In this document: positions 17,232 through 25,526 of the stretch, one piece after another | Layout of the letters: the number at the start of each line of letters is the position of its first letter | How positions within the stretch are numbered: position 1 is the first letter of the stretch | NCBI RefSeq assembly: GCF_022921115.1 | Contig: NZ_CP095075.1 | Location: forward strand, 3,050,001-3,114,000 | Direction of reading: 5' to 3' | Origin: Halobacillus amylolyticus | GTDB lineage: Bacteria > Bacillota > Bacilli > Bacillales > Halobacillaceae | Length of the DNA: 64,000 bases | The notes under the pieces: generated by a model | What the model was told of the DNA's origin: nothing | What the model saw: the letters and a program-made list of their open reading frames with translations, nothing else | Database searches by the model: none | Translations under genes and position numbers: made by a program

Positions 17232-18062
17232 ATGGAAGAAGAGTTAGCTTATATAGGTAAAGAAATTGTCGAGCAGCGTCATGAACTCGCTAATAGAATT
17301 CAAGCCAAAGAAGGAAAAGGATTTGAACGCAATCTTGTCCTTGCAAATGTGAGCCGTGAACAAATAGACGGCTGGAGGGCGACATTATTTCAATACTTAG
17401 GTGAAGCTTTATATGGAGACTATGAAACGATAGAATCACAAATAGAAGAATGGGCGATTCAAACCGGCGACGTAGCATCCAAATATGACGTGCCTTTAAA
17501 TGAGATTATCCCTACACTCGGTTATTGCAGGACGGTGATTTGGAACATGTTTGAAAAAGAATTAGCGGAGGACCGCTTTGCTGCGAAAACAATTTTACAC
17601 GTAAGTAAGCTAATCGATCCATTACTAGATAAGGTTATGCATCAGCTTAGCCAAATCTATAATAAGCATCATAGTGAAGAATGGCAAAAAGCTCAGGAAA
17701 AGCTGATGGAATTATCTGTGCCTGTGGTTCCCATCACAAATGGAGTAGCGGTATTGCCGATCGTTGGGGGGATAGATACAGAGCGAGCCCAGTTGATTAT
17801 GGAAACTTCTCTTGAGAAAAGTACGAAATTTCAACTGCAATACCTGTTAATTGATATTTCGGGTGTCCCAGCCATTGACACGTCTGTGGCTCACTATATT
17901 TTTCAAGTCACCCATTCCTTGCAACTCGTTGGGGTGGAGACGATCTTAACAGGGATTCGCCCTGAAATCGCCCGTTCTGTTGTTGAAATGGGAATGAAAT
18001 TTAGCAAAGTTAAAACACGGGCCAATCTGCATCAGGCTTTAAATGAGATTGGGGTAGGTTGA
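17232..18062 (+). CDS. RsbR-type STAS protein (stressosome component)
   Basis: Protein of 276 aa. The N-terminal half (1-150) is helical with the non-haem-globin-like look of RsbR paralogues; the C-terminal STAS domain (about 165-275) contains VPVVPITNGVAVLPIVGGID and DISGVPAIDTSVAHYI. RsbR proteins form the stressosome with RsbS and RsbT and set sigma-B activity. In the STAS helix the phospho-acceptor position reads Asp-Thr-Ser, so the Thr/Ser that RsbT phosphorylates is present. It is a lone gene, as are the rsbRB/RC/RD paralogues of B. subtilis; no rsbS or rsbT is nearby. Confidence 0.88.
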   Translation: MEEELAYIGKEIVEQRHELANRIQAKEGKGFERNLVLANVSREQIDGWRATLFQYLGEALYGDYETIESQIEEWAIQTGDVASKYDVPLNEIIPTLGYCRTVIWNMFEKELAEDRFAAKTILHVSKLIDPLLDKVMHQLSQIYNKHHSEEWQKAQEKLMELSVPVVPITNGVAVLPIVGGIDTERAQLIMETSLEKSTKFQLQYLLIDISGVPAIDTSVAHYIFQVTHSLQLVGVETILTGIRPEIARSVVEMGMKFSKVKTRANLHQALNEIGVG

Positions 18063-18106
18063 ACCACCTTTCAAAGTTGGGGAAGAGATATTCTCGAACA
18101 GTGGGG

Positions 18107-18143
18107 TATAAAACAAACGCAAGTACATTGCGTTTGTTTTATA
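18107..18143. terminator. Intrinsic terminator, 16-bp perfect stem
   Basis: TATAAAACAAACGCAA and its exact reverse complement TTGCGTTTGTTTTATA flank the loop GTACA. The T-rich 3' arm makes it a terminator for the RsbR-type gene. Confidence 0.85.
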
Positions 18144-18178
18144 CGTTAGGTTGAAATTATGCTATTTATCAATAGGGT

Positions 18179-18283
18179 AGAATCTTTTTAGTTTTGGGCA
18201 GAATGATGACAAATTAGAATCATTGTGAGTTTGGAAGAATCATTCTATATTTGGACAGAATCCGGCTGAGTTTGGGAAAAATA
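18179..18283. repeat. Array D: AGTTTGG/AGAATC repeats with about 20-bp period
   Basis: Five units combine a TTTGG core (18192, about 18211 degenerate, 18230, 18250, 18270) and an AGAATC core (18179, 18200 as AGAATG, 18216, 18236, 18257). Spacings are near 20 bp apart from one compressed step. The array lies between the 18107 terminator and the 3' end of the convergent reductase gene. Core sequence differs from the TGCAATTA arrays but the period and the setting are the same. Confidence 0.7.
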
Positions 18284-18328
18284 ACTCAAACCAAAATACA
18301 GCTGTTTTATAACACTTTTCGACCCCAA

Positions 18329-19330
18329 TTATTGCGGATCAGCTATTTTGACTAATTGTTTGCCTGTATTGTTTCCTTTAAATAGACCAAAGAAAGCATC
18401 AGGAATGTTTTCAAATCCCTCGTGAATCGTTTCTTCATAAGTGAGTTTGCCATCTTTAAGCCAAGCGGAAAGGTGTTCAAATCCTTCCTTAAAACGCTCT
18501 TGATAGTCTCCAACAACGAATCCCTTGATTGTAGCGCTTGATTTTATTAAATGCATTTGTATCCGTGGACCCTGATCATTTGGTACATTGTACGAAGCAA
18601 TAGCGCCACATTGTGTAATACGCGCAAATTTATTTAACAAAGGGTAAACACTGTCGGCAATTTCTCCCCCTACATTGTCAAAATAAATGTCTACACCACT
18701 AGGGCAGGCAGATTGAAGAGCCTTCGCGACATTCTCGGTTTTATAATTGATTGCCGCGTCCGCTCCTAACTCATTTGTAATATAATTTGTCTTTTCATCA
18801 CTACCGGCGATGCCTACAACTCGGCAGCCGAATAGTTTCCCAAGTTGTACCACCGTTGAACCCACAGCACCGGCAGCTCCAGAAACGACGAGAGTTTCTC
18901 CTTCTTTTGGCTTCCCGATATCAATAAGGCCAAAATAGGCAGTAAGTCCTGGCATCCCAAGAATTCCTAATGATGTGGTGATCGAGCCAAGGGTTGGATC
19001 CACTTTTCTAACTGAATCAGCAGATGTAATCGCTTTTTCCCTCCATGGAAGAGAGCCTGTCACAATATCCCCTGTAGTGAATTGCTCTGCTTTAGACTCT
19101 ATTACTTGAGCAACAACTCCTCCCGAGATAGCTTCGTTTAATTGAAAAGGGGCGACGTATGACTTCGCATCATTCATGCGTCCCCTCATATAAGGATCAA
19201 CCGATACATATAACAACTCGACTAACAATTCGCCTTCTTGAGGCTGCAGCGATTCAGCCTCAATGATACTTAGATGCTCATGAGTCGGGACAGTTTTTGG
19301 CCTTTTAATTAATTGAATTTCTCGATTCAA
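18329..19330 (-). CDS. NADPH-dependent enone reductase, YfmJ-like MDR
   Basis: Protein of 333 aa of the medium-chain reductase family, in the prostaglandin/curcumin reductase branch. Landmarks are the N-terminal IQLIKRPKTVPTHEHL, VDPYMRGRM, LGMPGLTAYFGL, the nucleotide-binding VSGAAGAVGSTVVQLGK and DIYFDNVGG. It reduces alpha,beta-unsaturated carbonyls with NADPH in its family, which suits electrophile detoxification. TTG 19330 is preferred because AAGGAG lies 8 bases upstream of it; an ATG at 19348 would place that site inside the coding region. Lies alone on the minus strand. Confidence 0.85.
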   Translation of the reverse strand: MNREIQLIKRPKTVPTHEHLSIIEAESLQPQEGELLVELLYVSVDPYMRGRMNDAKSYVAPFQLNEAISGGVVAQVIESKAEQFTTGDIVTGSLPWREKAITSADSVRKVDPTLGSITTSLGILGMPGLTAYFGLIDIGKPKEGETLVVSGAAGAVGSTVVQLGKLFGCRVVGIAGSDEKTNYITNELGADAAINYKTENVAKALQSACPSGVDIYFDNVGGEIADSVYPLLNKFARITQCGAIASYNVPNDQGPRIQMHLIKSSATIKGFVVGDYQERFKEGFEHLSAWLKDGKLTYEETIHEGFENIPDAFFGLFKGNNTGKQLVKIADPQ

Positions 19331-19446
19331 ACTCCTCACTCCTTCCATTATTTACATTTCCTATTGTATCGCATCTATGGATCCAGATGAAAAAGAAACG
19401 GCTGGACGTTAGAATATAAAATGAGTACATGGCAAGGAGGGCAATT

Positions 19447-20193
19447 ATGGAAGAATGTGATTTTGATAAGGCCAAGCTTTATGAAAAAGTGAAATTTGTG
19501 GAGGGGGAGAACTTTACTACAGTTGAAGAAACGAAGCATTTATCACAAGAGGAGTTTCTTCAACTGATAGAGTATTTAGGTAAAGATGAACGTTTGAAAA
19601 AAGCAGGAACCCTTTCCATTCTAGTTCAATCACCCCATCATATTGATAAAATAGATAGAGAACTAATCGATGCCGGATTTATGCTGCATGATGTGACTGT
19701 TACTGTGAAAAGGGATCTATCAAATCTGAGCCTGGCGGAAACAGGGGCTTATAGATTTGTTACCATGAAACCGGGGATGGAGGACACATTCAAAGATATA
19801 TGGTCTCAAGCTATAACAGGCTCGTTGAATGCGCAGTCAAATTTGACGATGGATGACCGACTAAAAAGTGTAGAAAAAGAGCTTGGCCCTAATTTTAGGC
19901 GTACATGTCTAATTGCATATGAAGGAGAACAGCCCATTGGTGTAGTCATGCCCCATATTGAACCTGGTACGATAGCAGAGGGTAGATTATTTTACTTTGG
20001 GCTTATCCCTGAAGCACGTGGAAAAGGGAAGAGTAAGACATTGCACCGCCAAGCATTAACTATATTGCGTCAAGAGTTTGAAGCGACCTATTATATCGGT
20101 TCTACCAGCTATCAAAACACCCCGATGTTAAAGGTGTTTGCCCACAATGGTTGTGTGGAGATCGATCGGAGTAAAGTGTTTAGTAGGTCTTAG
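19447..20193 (+). CDS. GNAT-family N-acetyltransferase
   Basis: Protein of 248 aa. The C-terminal GNAT domain (about 100-245) contains the acetyl-CoA loop region IPEARGKGKSKTLHRQALTIL and ends with VFAHNGCVEIDRSKVF, a typical GNAT beta-bulge tail; the N-terminal 95 aa are a less conserved extension that may be a degenerate second GNAT fold. The substrate is unknown. ATG 19447 is 8 bases after AAGGAGGG; the earlier ATG 19429 would overlap that site. Confidence 0.82.
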   Translation: MEECDFDKAKLYEKVKFVEGENFTTVEETKHLSQEEFLQLIEYLGKDERLKKAGTLSILVQSPHHIDKIDRELIDAGFMLHDVTVTVKRDLSNLSLAETGAYRFVTMKPGMEDTFKDIWSQAITGSLNAQSNLTMDDRLKSVEKELGPNFRRTCLIAYEGEQPIGVVMPHIEPGTIAEGRLFYFGLIPEARGKGKSKTLHRQALTILRQEFEATYYIGSTSYQNTPMLKVFAHNGCVEIDRSKVFSRS

Positions 20194-20467
20194 TAAAAAA
20201 CCCCCTGAAATGGTAATAAGTCTTATTTGCAAAATTATCAAACAATTTATCGCTTCATTCTCTGATTTTTGGTAAAGTTAAGGAAATCATTTTTTTACTT
20301 ATGGAAAAGATATTGAAAGGTGAAACAGATTGGCATGTGTAGGATCAACAGTTATTAGGGAGTAGTTAGTTCACATGTATGAAAGGGCTTTCTGACTAAT
20401 CAATCGTGTTGTCTCTTATTCCATTTATCAAAAGTCAGTTTAAAGAACAGGCGGTGGTTGATAGACT

Positions 20468-21241
20468 ATGGATTTAAAAACATTAGCAACAAAAGTGGCA
20501 AACGTATATGAACAAAATTCTAAAGTAGAAGCTGTTTATATCGCAGGATCTGTTGCGAGAGGCTGGGAGGATTATTATTCCGATGTAGAACTAAATGTGT
20601 TGTGGTCCGAGGGGCCGACAGATCAAGATCGTCTTTCTGTTATTGAACAGGTGGATGGGCAACTGATGGATTTCTACGCTTATGAAGATGAAGAATGGTC
20701 AGAAACATTTCAAGTGAATGATGTTAAATTTGAAATAAGCGGTTTTTTAACGGAGACCATTCGGAAGGTCGTCCAACGTGTAACGAAAGAGTTTGATATC
20801 GATCTAGATAGTCAATGCCTGATCGCTTCGATTCATTATGGAGAAACTGTGTCAGGTACAGAGCTAATGGATGGGTTGAAGGCCAAAGTTCAAGTGTATC
20901 CTGATCAATTGGGTCATGCGATGATTGATGCTCACTCTGTTCTTGGAAACAGATGGAAAAACCGTCAAGCTTTAATTGAGCGGGAAGACTGGCTGATGCT
21001 CTACACCGTTATGACTTCTGTCCAGCATAACATGATGGGGGTATTATTTGGACTCAACTGCATGTATGTCAATCATCCGGCATTCAAATGGCAGCGGCAA
21101 ACGTTAAACCTAATGAATATTAAGCCGGAAAATATTATTGAGCGACTGGAAAGTGTATTTTTATCCAGTCCAAAACAAGGACTAGATGAGCTTGAGAGTA
21201 TTGTGCAGGAAATGGACGAACTCGTTAAGGAAAAAGAATAA
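20468..21241 (+). CDS. Nucleotidyltransferase-fold protein
   Basis: Protein of 257 aa with the motif AGSVARGWEDYYSDVELNV near residue 27-45. The second acidic residue of D-x-D is Glu here, so metal binding may be changed. A helical C-terminal region (HSVLGNRWKNRQALIEREDW, HPAFKWQRQTLNLM) resembles DUF4037 or kanamycin nucleotidyltransferase-like proteins. Substrate unknown; it shares only the N-terminal motif with the protein at 7618. The ribosome site is weak (GGCGGTGG). The 274-base gap upstream contains no gene or motif I recognise. Confidence 0.75.
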   Translation: MDLKTLATKVANVYEQNSKVEAVYIAGSVARGWEDYYSDVELNVLWSEGPTDQDRLSVIEQVDGQLMDFYAYEDEEWSETFQVNDVKFEISGFLTETIRKVVQRVTKEFDIDLDSQCLIASIHYGETVSGTELMDGLKAKVQVYPDQLGHAMIDAHSVLGNRWKNRQALIEREDWLMLYTVMTSVQHNMMGVLFGLNCMYVNHPAFKWQRQTLNLMNIKPENIIERLESVFLSSPKQGLDELESIVQEMDELVKEKE

Positions 21242-21299
21242 GCTTTACAAAACAGAAACCTTCCATTACGATGAAATTGTACAAAACTGCATATAGTTA

Positions 21300-21390
21300 A
21301 CGAACACTAGGGGAGCTGCGGACGCGGCTGAGAGGAAATGGATTCCGACCCTTATAACCCGAACTAGATAATACTAGCGTGGGGAAGTGG
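21300..21390 (+). ncRNA. TPP riboswitch (THI element)
   Basis: The aptamer shows the conserved blocks in order: AGGGGAGC, CGGCTGAGAGGAAA, CCGACCCTTATAACCCGAACTAGATAATACTAGCGTGGGGAAG split over the P2-P5 helices (each block recognisable: CTGAGA, GACCCTTATAACC, GATAATACTAGCG, GGGAAG). It precedes ykoFEDC, thiamine or HMP uptake genes, which are the expected target. The downstream terminator at 21437 is the likely expression platform, so TPP should switch transcription off. Confidence 0.97.
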
Positions 21391-21436
21391 AGTCGATCGT
21401 AGAATAGCAATGGTATACACATATACTTACGTTCGT

Positions 21437-21467
21437 AACTGCATTCCCTCGGGGATGCAGTTTTTTT
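21437..21467 (+). terminator. Riboswitch expression-platform terminator
   Basis: AACTGCATCCCC-type stem (AACTGCAT...ATGCAGTT around CCCTCGGGG) followed by seven T, 27 bases before the ykoF start. It lies between the TPP aptamer and the first gene. Confidence 0.92.
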
Positions 21468-21493
21468 GTATTTAATAAAAGGAGGAAGAAATC

Positions 21494-22096
21494 ATGAGTC
21501 AAGGTTGTGGATCAACAAATCGTATTACAGGAAGTTCATTTTCAATTTATCCGATGACCGATCTTTTTGTCGAGATTATTAAGTCATCACTTAACGAGGT
21601 CGACACTTCTAAGGTATGGATAAAGACAGACGACGTGACAACAACGGTTAGAGGACAAATGACACATGTGTTTGATGTAACCAGAGCAATGTTTTTACAG
21701 GCGGCAAAAATGGGAGAACATGTTGTTTTCCAATCAACCTATTCAATTGGCTGTCCCGGAGATTCAGCAGGGGATGTCTATATGGCAGAGGATGGCGTCC
21801 CGTTGAACGGATCGCAAAGTAAGCGGATCGGTCAGGATGTTGCAGCTAAGTTTTCACTTTACCCAATGGGTGGCGGGGACTACATGGATGTAATTTATAG
21901 TCAAATTGAAGAGATGAAGAAGCAAGGAGTCGAGGTGAACGAAGCCCATTACTCTACACGTTTAGATGGGGATGGAAATAAGGTTTTTAACGGCCTTGAG
22001 CAGGTGTTTGAGCAAACAGAGAAGCAAGGGTCCGCACATACGGTTATGACGGTTACAATGTCTGCAAACAGTCCGTCAACAAAAGGAGGAGAGTAG
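21494..22096 (+). CDS. ykoF: YkoF: thiamine/HMP-binding protein
   Basis: Protein of 200 aa with the twin ACT-like halves known for YkoF: one begins GSSFSIYPMTDLFVEIIKSSL, the second AKFSLYPMGGGDYMDVIYSQI. The internal repeat SxYPMxxxxxxxxI is visible in both halves. B. subtilis YkoF binds thiamine and works with the YkoEDC transporter. ATG 21494 has AGGAGGAAG 6-7 bases upstream. First gene of the TPP-riboswitch operon; stop is 1 base before the ykoE start. Confidence 0.93.
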   Translation: MSQGCGSTNRITGSSFSIYPMTDLFVEIIKSSLNEVDTSKVWIKTDDVTTTVRGQMTHVFDVTRAMFLQAAKMGEHVVFQSTYSIGCPGDSAGDVYMAEDGVPLNGSQSKRIGQDVAAKFSLYPMGGGDYMDVIYSQIEEMKKQGVEVNEAHYSTRLDGDGNKVFNGLEQVFEQTEKQGSAHTVMTVTMSANSPSTKGGE

Positions 22097-22097
22097 A

Positions 22098-22682
22098 TTG
22101 AGCCTTAAAAATTGGAAGTTAAAAGAAATTGTTGTCATGTCAGTGCTTTCCGTTGTATTTGCAGTTGTTTATTTAGCTTTTCTACCAGTTGGAAAGCTGC
22201 TAGCCGGTCTATTTGGGCCAATTGGCTATGACCTAATCTTCGGAATTTGGTTTATCGTCTCTATCATAGCTGCCTATATTATACGAAAAAAGGGAGCGGC
22301 CTTTTTATCGGAAACCATTGCGGCAACAGTTGAAATGCTGCTTGGAAATGCCATGGGACCGATCTTAATTTTAACAGGTATCATCCAGGGTCTAGGAGCA
22401 GAAGCAGCTTTTTCGATAACAAAGTATAAAACGTATAACCTGCCTGTATTAATGTTAGCTGGTGCGGGAGCGGCTCTATTCAGTTTCGTCTGGGGATACT
22501 TTCGCTCAGGGTACGCCGCCTTTGGGACTGGTTACGTGATCAGTATGCTCGTTGTCCGCATAATTAGTGGTGCCCTCATCTCTGGCTTGTTAGGGAAGAC
22601 TATAAGTGACGCACTGGCAAAAACGGGCGTGCTGACAGGCTTTGCATTAGGAAAAGAACAACGAAGGAAGAAGGCCGCATGA
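22098..22682 (+). CDS. ykoE: YkoE: substrate-binding membrane subunit (S component) of the thiamine/HMP ECF transporter
   Basis: Membrane protein of 194 aa with about six hydrophobic segments (VVMSVLSVVFAVVYLAFLPVG, FGIWFIVSIIAAYII, ILILTGIIQGLGAEAAF and others). The pattern NAMGPILILTGIIQGLGAEAAF is typical of YkoE. In ECF systems this subunit gives substrate specificity, here thiamine or its HMP precursor as judged from the TPP riboswitch. Start codon is TTG 22098 with AAAGGAGGAG upstream; its 3' end overlaps ykoD by 4 bases (ATGA). Confidence 0.92.
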   Translation: MSLKNWKLKEIVVMSVLSVVFAVVYLAFLPVGKLLAGLFGPIGYDLIFGIWFIVSIIAAYIIRKKGAAFLSETIAATVEMLLGNAMGPILILTGIIQGLGAEAAFSITKYKTYNLPVLMLAGAGAALFSFVWGYFRSGYAAFGTGYVISMLVVRIISGALISGLLGKTISDALAKTGVLTGFALGKEQRRKKAA

Positions 22683-24331
22683 AATTAATAGAAGTGAATC
22701 AACTGCATATTCGATTTGAGGACGAAGAGAACGATGTCTTGTCAAATGTGAGTTTCTCAATGGATAAAGGGGAAAGACTTCTTTTGTTAGGGCCGAGCGG
22801 ATGTGGGAAAAGTACGTTGACATATGGGCTGAGTGGCATTCATCCTCGTGAGTTGGACGGGACAATGACAGGTGATATTCAGTTTAGAGGACATCCTGTA
22901 AAAAACTATTCCCCAGGGGAAATGAGTCAGCATGCCGGTGTTGTTTTTCAAGATCCAGACAGTCAATTTTGTATGATAACGGTCGAGGATGAAGTGGCGT
23001 TCGGCCTAGAAAATATGGGTACACCTGTTGAAAAAATATCTGGTCTGATTGATCAAGCTTTGCTTCTAGTTGGTTTAGAAGGTGTAAAGCTGAGGGCGAT
23101 AAGCACGTTATCTGGTGGGCAGAAGCAAAAACTTGCTTTGGCCTGTGTGCTTGCCATGGAGCCCGAGCTGTTAATTCTTGATGAACCAACCGCTAATCTT
23201 GATCCGAAAGCTACCCGTGATTTTATTGAAACGATCGAAAAGCTCCAAAAGGATAAGGGGTTTGCGCTGATCGTTATCGAACATCAACTGGATGGCTGGG
23301 TTTCTTTTATCGAACGGGGTCTGATGATGAATCGAAGTGGAAGCATTTTTTATGACGGGCCGATCAGACAAGGGATCTCCATCCATAGACATACATTGCA
23401 GGAGCAAGGGATTTGGATGCCAGCCATCACTGAATATGTTATCGAAAAAGGATGGGACCAATTTGATCATTTGCCGCTAACTGTAGATGATTTTCTCAAC
23501 GAATGGAGAGGGACGCGAGAAGAAGTGGGGGGCTCCTCCGCTACCAGGGATGATCGTTCCTCTCTACCCATTCTTGAACTATCAGCTATATCCTGGACGA
23601 AGAGTGACCGAAAGATCATTAACGATGTGTCCCTTGAGATCAGAGGGGGAGAATTCATAGCTATAGCGGGGGCAAACGGAAGCGGCAAAACCTCTCTGTC
23701 TAGAATAATGTCAGGCATTCAAAAGCCGGGCATGGGCAAAGTGTCCTTTTCAGGGAAATCGTTATACTCTTGGAAAGAAATCGATTTACGGCAGCATCTG
23801 GGCTACGTCTTCCAAAATCCTGAGCATCAATTAATTACTGACACCGTTTATGATGAAGTTGCCTTTAGTCTCAGGATTCAACAAATGGGGGGAGCGGAAA
23901 TGGATAAACGGGTAAGGGGGATTCTTAGCACATGCCAGCTTGACGGGTTAGCCCATCGACATCCATACACATTAAGCCAGGGCCAAAAGCAGAGGTTGAG
24001 TGTGGCAACAATGATTGTCGATCATCAAGAGCTGCTCATTTTAGATGAACCTACGTTTGGTCAGGATGCCAAATCCACCAAACAGCTTATGGATTTGTTA
24101 AATATGAGATGCAGTAAAGGCTCAACGATTGTGATGATCACCCACGATATGGAACTTGTTGATCGTTTCGCTGACAGAGTTCTTGTTGTTAACGATGGGC
24201 AGATTGTTGCAGATGAACACCCGCATAAGCTCTGGGAAAATAGTAATTTAGCGGATTGGCAGCTTGACTATCCTGTTCGTGTGAAACTCAAGCATTTGAT
24301 GAAAAGGGAGGGGTTATATGCTTCTTCATAG
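22679..24331 (+). CDS. ykoD: YkoD: duplicated ATPase subunit of the ECF thiamine/HMP transporter
   Basis: Protein of 550 aa with two ABC ATPase domains in tandem. Domain 1: Walker A GPSGCGKST, signature LSGGQKQKLALA, Walker B LLILDEPTANLDP. Domain 2 (from about residue 300): Walker A GANGSGKTS, signature LSQGQKQRLSVA, Walker B LLILDEPTFGQD. Both carry FQDP/FQNPEHQ Q-loops. Fused ECF A and A' subunits power uptake with the T component YkoC. It overlaps both neighbours, so the operon is translationally coupled. Confidence 0.94.
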   Translation: MKLIEVNQLHIRFEDEENDVLSNVSFSMDKGERLLLLGPSGCGKSTLTYGLSGIHPRELDGTMTGDIQFRGHPVKNYSPGEMSQHAGVVFQDPDSQFCMITVEDEVAFGLENMGTPVEKISGLIDQALLLVGLEGVKLRAISTLSGGQKQKLALACVLAMEPELLILDEPTANLDPKATRDFIETIEKLQKDKGFALIVIEHQLDGWVSFIERGLMMNRSGSIFYDGPIRQGISIHRHTLQEQGIWMPAITEYVIEKGWDQFDHLPLTVDDFLNEWRGTREEVGGSSATRDDRSSLPILELSAISWTKSDRKIINDVSLEIRGGEFIAIAGANGSGKTSLSRIMSGIQKPGMGKVSFSGKSLYSWKEIDLRQHLGYVFQNPEHQLITDTVYDEVAFSLRIQQMGGAEMDKRVRGILSTCQLDGLAHRHPYTLSQGQKQRLSVATMIVDHQELLILDEPTFGQDAKSTKQLMDLLNMRCSKGSTIVMITHDMELVDRFADRVLVVNDGQIVADEHPHKLWENSNLADWQLDYPVRVKLKHLMKREGLYASS

Positions 24332-25097
24332 ACTCAATCCAAGTATAAAGGCTTTAACCGTTATTGCAGCAGTTATCGGACTTGCTCTGATTTTTGACCC
24401 GATCACCCCATTGTTATTTAGCATTTTGACAGTGGCTTGCACCTTTCTTTTCGGAAGAGTAAAGGTGAAGTATTATCTCATGTTTTTAATCCCATTTACG
24501 ATTATTTCGTTTGGGATGCTGTGGACCACAATTGTCTTTGCGGATGCACCGGAGCATCCTAATCAGATTGTCCATTTGCTTTTGTGGGAAGTGCCGAAGG
24601 AAGATGTCATTGTTGCTCTTTCTCTCGCTTTAAGAATGTTCGCATTTGCGACCTTATCGTTAATGTTTATTTTTACAACGGATATGGTTGGTTTTATTTT
24701 AAGTCTGATGCAGCAATGTAAGTTATCTCCAAAACTAGCTTATGGAGTCTTAGCAGGGTATCGCTTTTTACCTTTAATGAAAGAGGAGTTTCAGCATATT
24801 CAAGAAGCCCATCAAGTGAGGGGTGTGAAACGGGGAAAAACGATGAAGGAATCGTTTAAACAGTATAAGCGGTTTGTTATTCCATTGTTAGCTGGTGCGA
24901 TCCGTAAAGCTGAGAGAACAGCTGTGGCGATGGAATCTAAAGGGTTTACTGGCAGTAGAGAGCGAAGTTTTTATCGAGTCTTTACCGTGAAAGGGATAGA
25001 CTGGATCTTTTTCATCACTACGCTTGCTTCATTAATCGTGATTGCCTATATTTCCTATCTGCTGGGGTACTTCAGCTGGTATCAAGGACAATTTTAA
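24318..25097 (+). CDS. ykoC: YkoC: transmembrane (T) subunit of the ECF thiamine/HMP transporter
   Basis: Membrane protein of 259 aa with five or so hydrophobic segments and the two short coupling-helix motifs of ECF T proteins: the A-x-R-G type EAHQVRGVKRGK and VAMESKGFTG (ESKGF). These contact the two ATPase domains of YkoD. Overlaps ykoD by 14 bases with GGGAGGGG before ATG 24318. Last gene of the riboswitch operon; a bidirectional terminator follows. Confidence 0.92.
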   Translation: MLLHRLNPSIKALTVIAAVIGLALIFDPITPLLFSILTVACTFLFGRVKVKYYLMFLIPFTIISFGMLWTTIVFADAPEHPNQIVHLLLWEVPKEDVIVALSLALRMFAFATLSLMFIFTTDMVGFILSLMQQCKLSPKLAYGVLAGYRFLPLMKEEFQHIQEAHQVRGVKRGKTMKESFKQYKRFVIPLLAGAIRKAERTAVAMESKGFTGSRERSFYRVFTVKGIDWIFFITTLASLIVIAYISYLLGYFSWYQGQF

Positions 25098-25103
25098 TTA
25101 TAA

Positions 25104-25129
25104 ATCCCCTGCTTTGATCGGCAGGGGAT
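25104..25129. terminator. Bidirectional terminator between ykoC and the DUF779 gene
   Basis: ATCCCCTGC / GCAGGGGAT with an 8-base loop; A/T-rich on both sides. Serves convergent transcripts. Confidence 0.75.
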
Positions 25130-25134
25130 AAGAT

Positions 25135-25506
25135 TTACACCAACCCCGCTGTTTTAAGTTCTTTATATTCTTCATCGGAAAAGGCGCGAGAACGTGTTAA
25201 GAATCGTTTTCCTTCCACACCTTCTAAGGAAAACATTCCACCGCGTCCATCCACTACATCAATAATGAGCTGGGTATGTTTCCAGTAATCATATTGCTTT
25301 TTGTGAATATAAAAGGGGGTCTCGCCAATTTTTCCGAGCAGGACGTCCTGGGCACCTGTAATAAGGTCTCCTTCTGGATAGCACATCGGAGAACTCCCGT
25401 CACAGCAGCCGCCGGACTGATGGAACATAAGCGCACCATGTTTATCTCTAAGTGATTGAATCAATTGGAGGGCTTCATCGGTAGCTGTTACACGATCAAC
25501 CATCAT
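25135..25506 (-). CDS. DUF779 protein linked to aldehyde dehydrogenase
   Basis: Protein of 123 aa with the DUF779 hallmarks HQSGGCCDGSSPMC (three Cys plus Asp/Ser) and TQLIIDVVDGRGGMFSLEG. The family is found next to acetaldehyde dehydrogenase genes in many bacteria and is presumed to help or regulate them, perhaps binding a metal through its cysteines. Here it lies 20 bases after the aldehyde dehydrogenase gene on the same strand, so one operon. GTGACGGATG-type start: ATG with AGGAGGTGACGG upstream. Confidence 0.88.
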   Translation of the reverse strand: MMVDRVTATDEALQLIQSLRDKHGALMFHQSGGCCDGSSPMCYPEGDLITGAQDVLLGKIGETPFYIHKKQYDYWKHTQLIIDVVDGRGGMFSLEGVEGKRFLTRSRAFSDEEYKELKTAGLV

Positions 25507-25526
25507 CCGTCACCTCCTCTCTAAGA

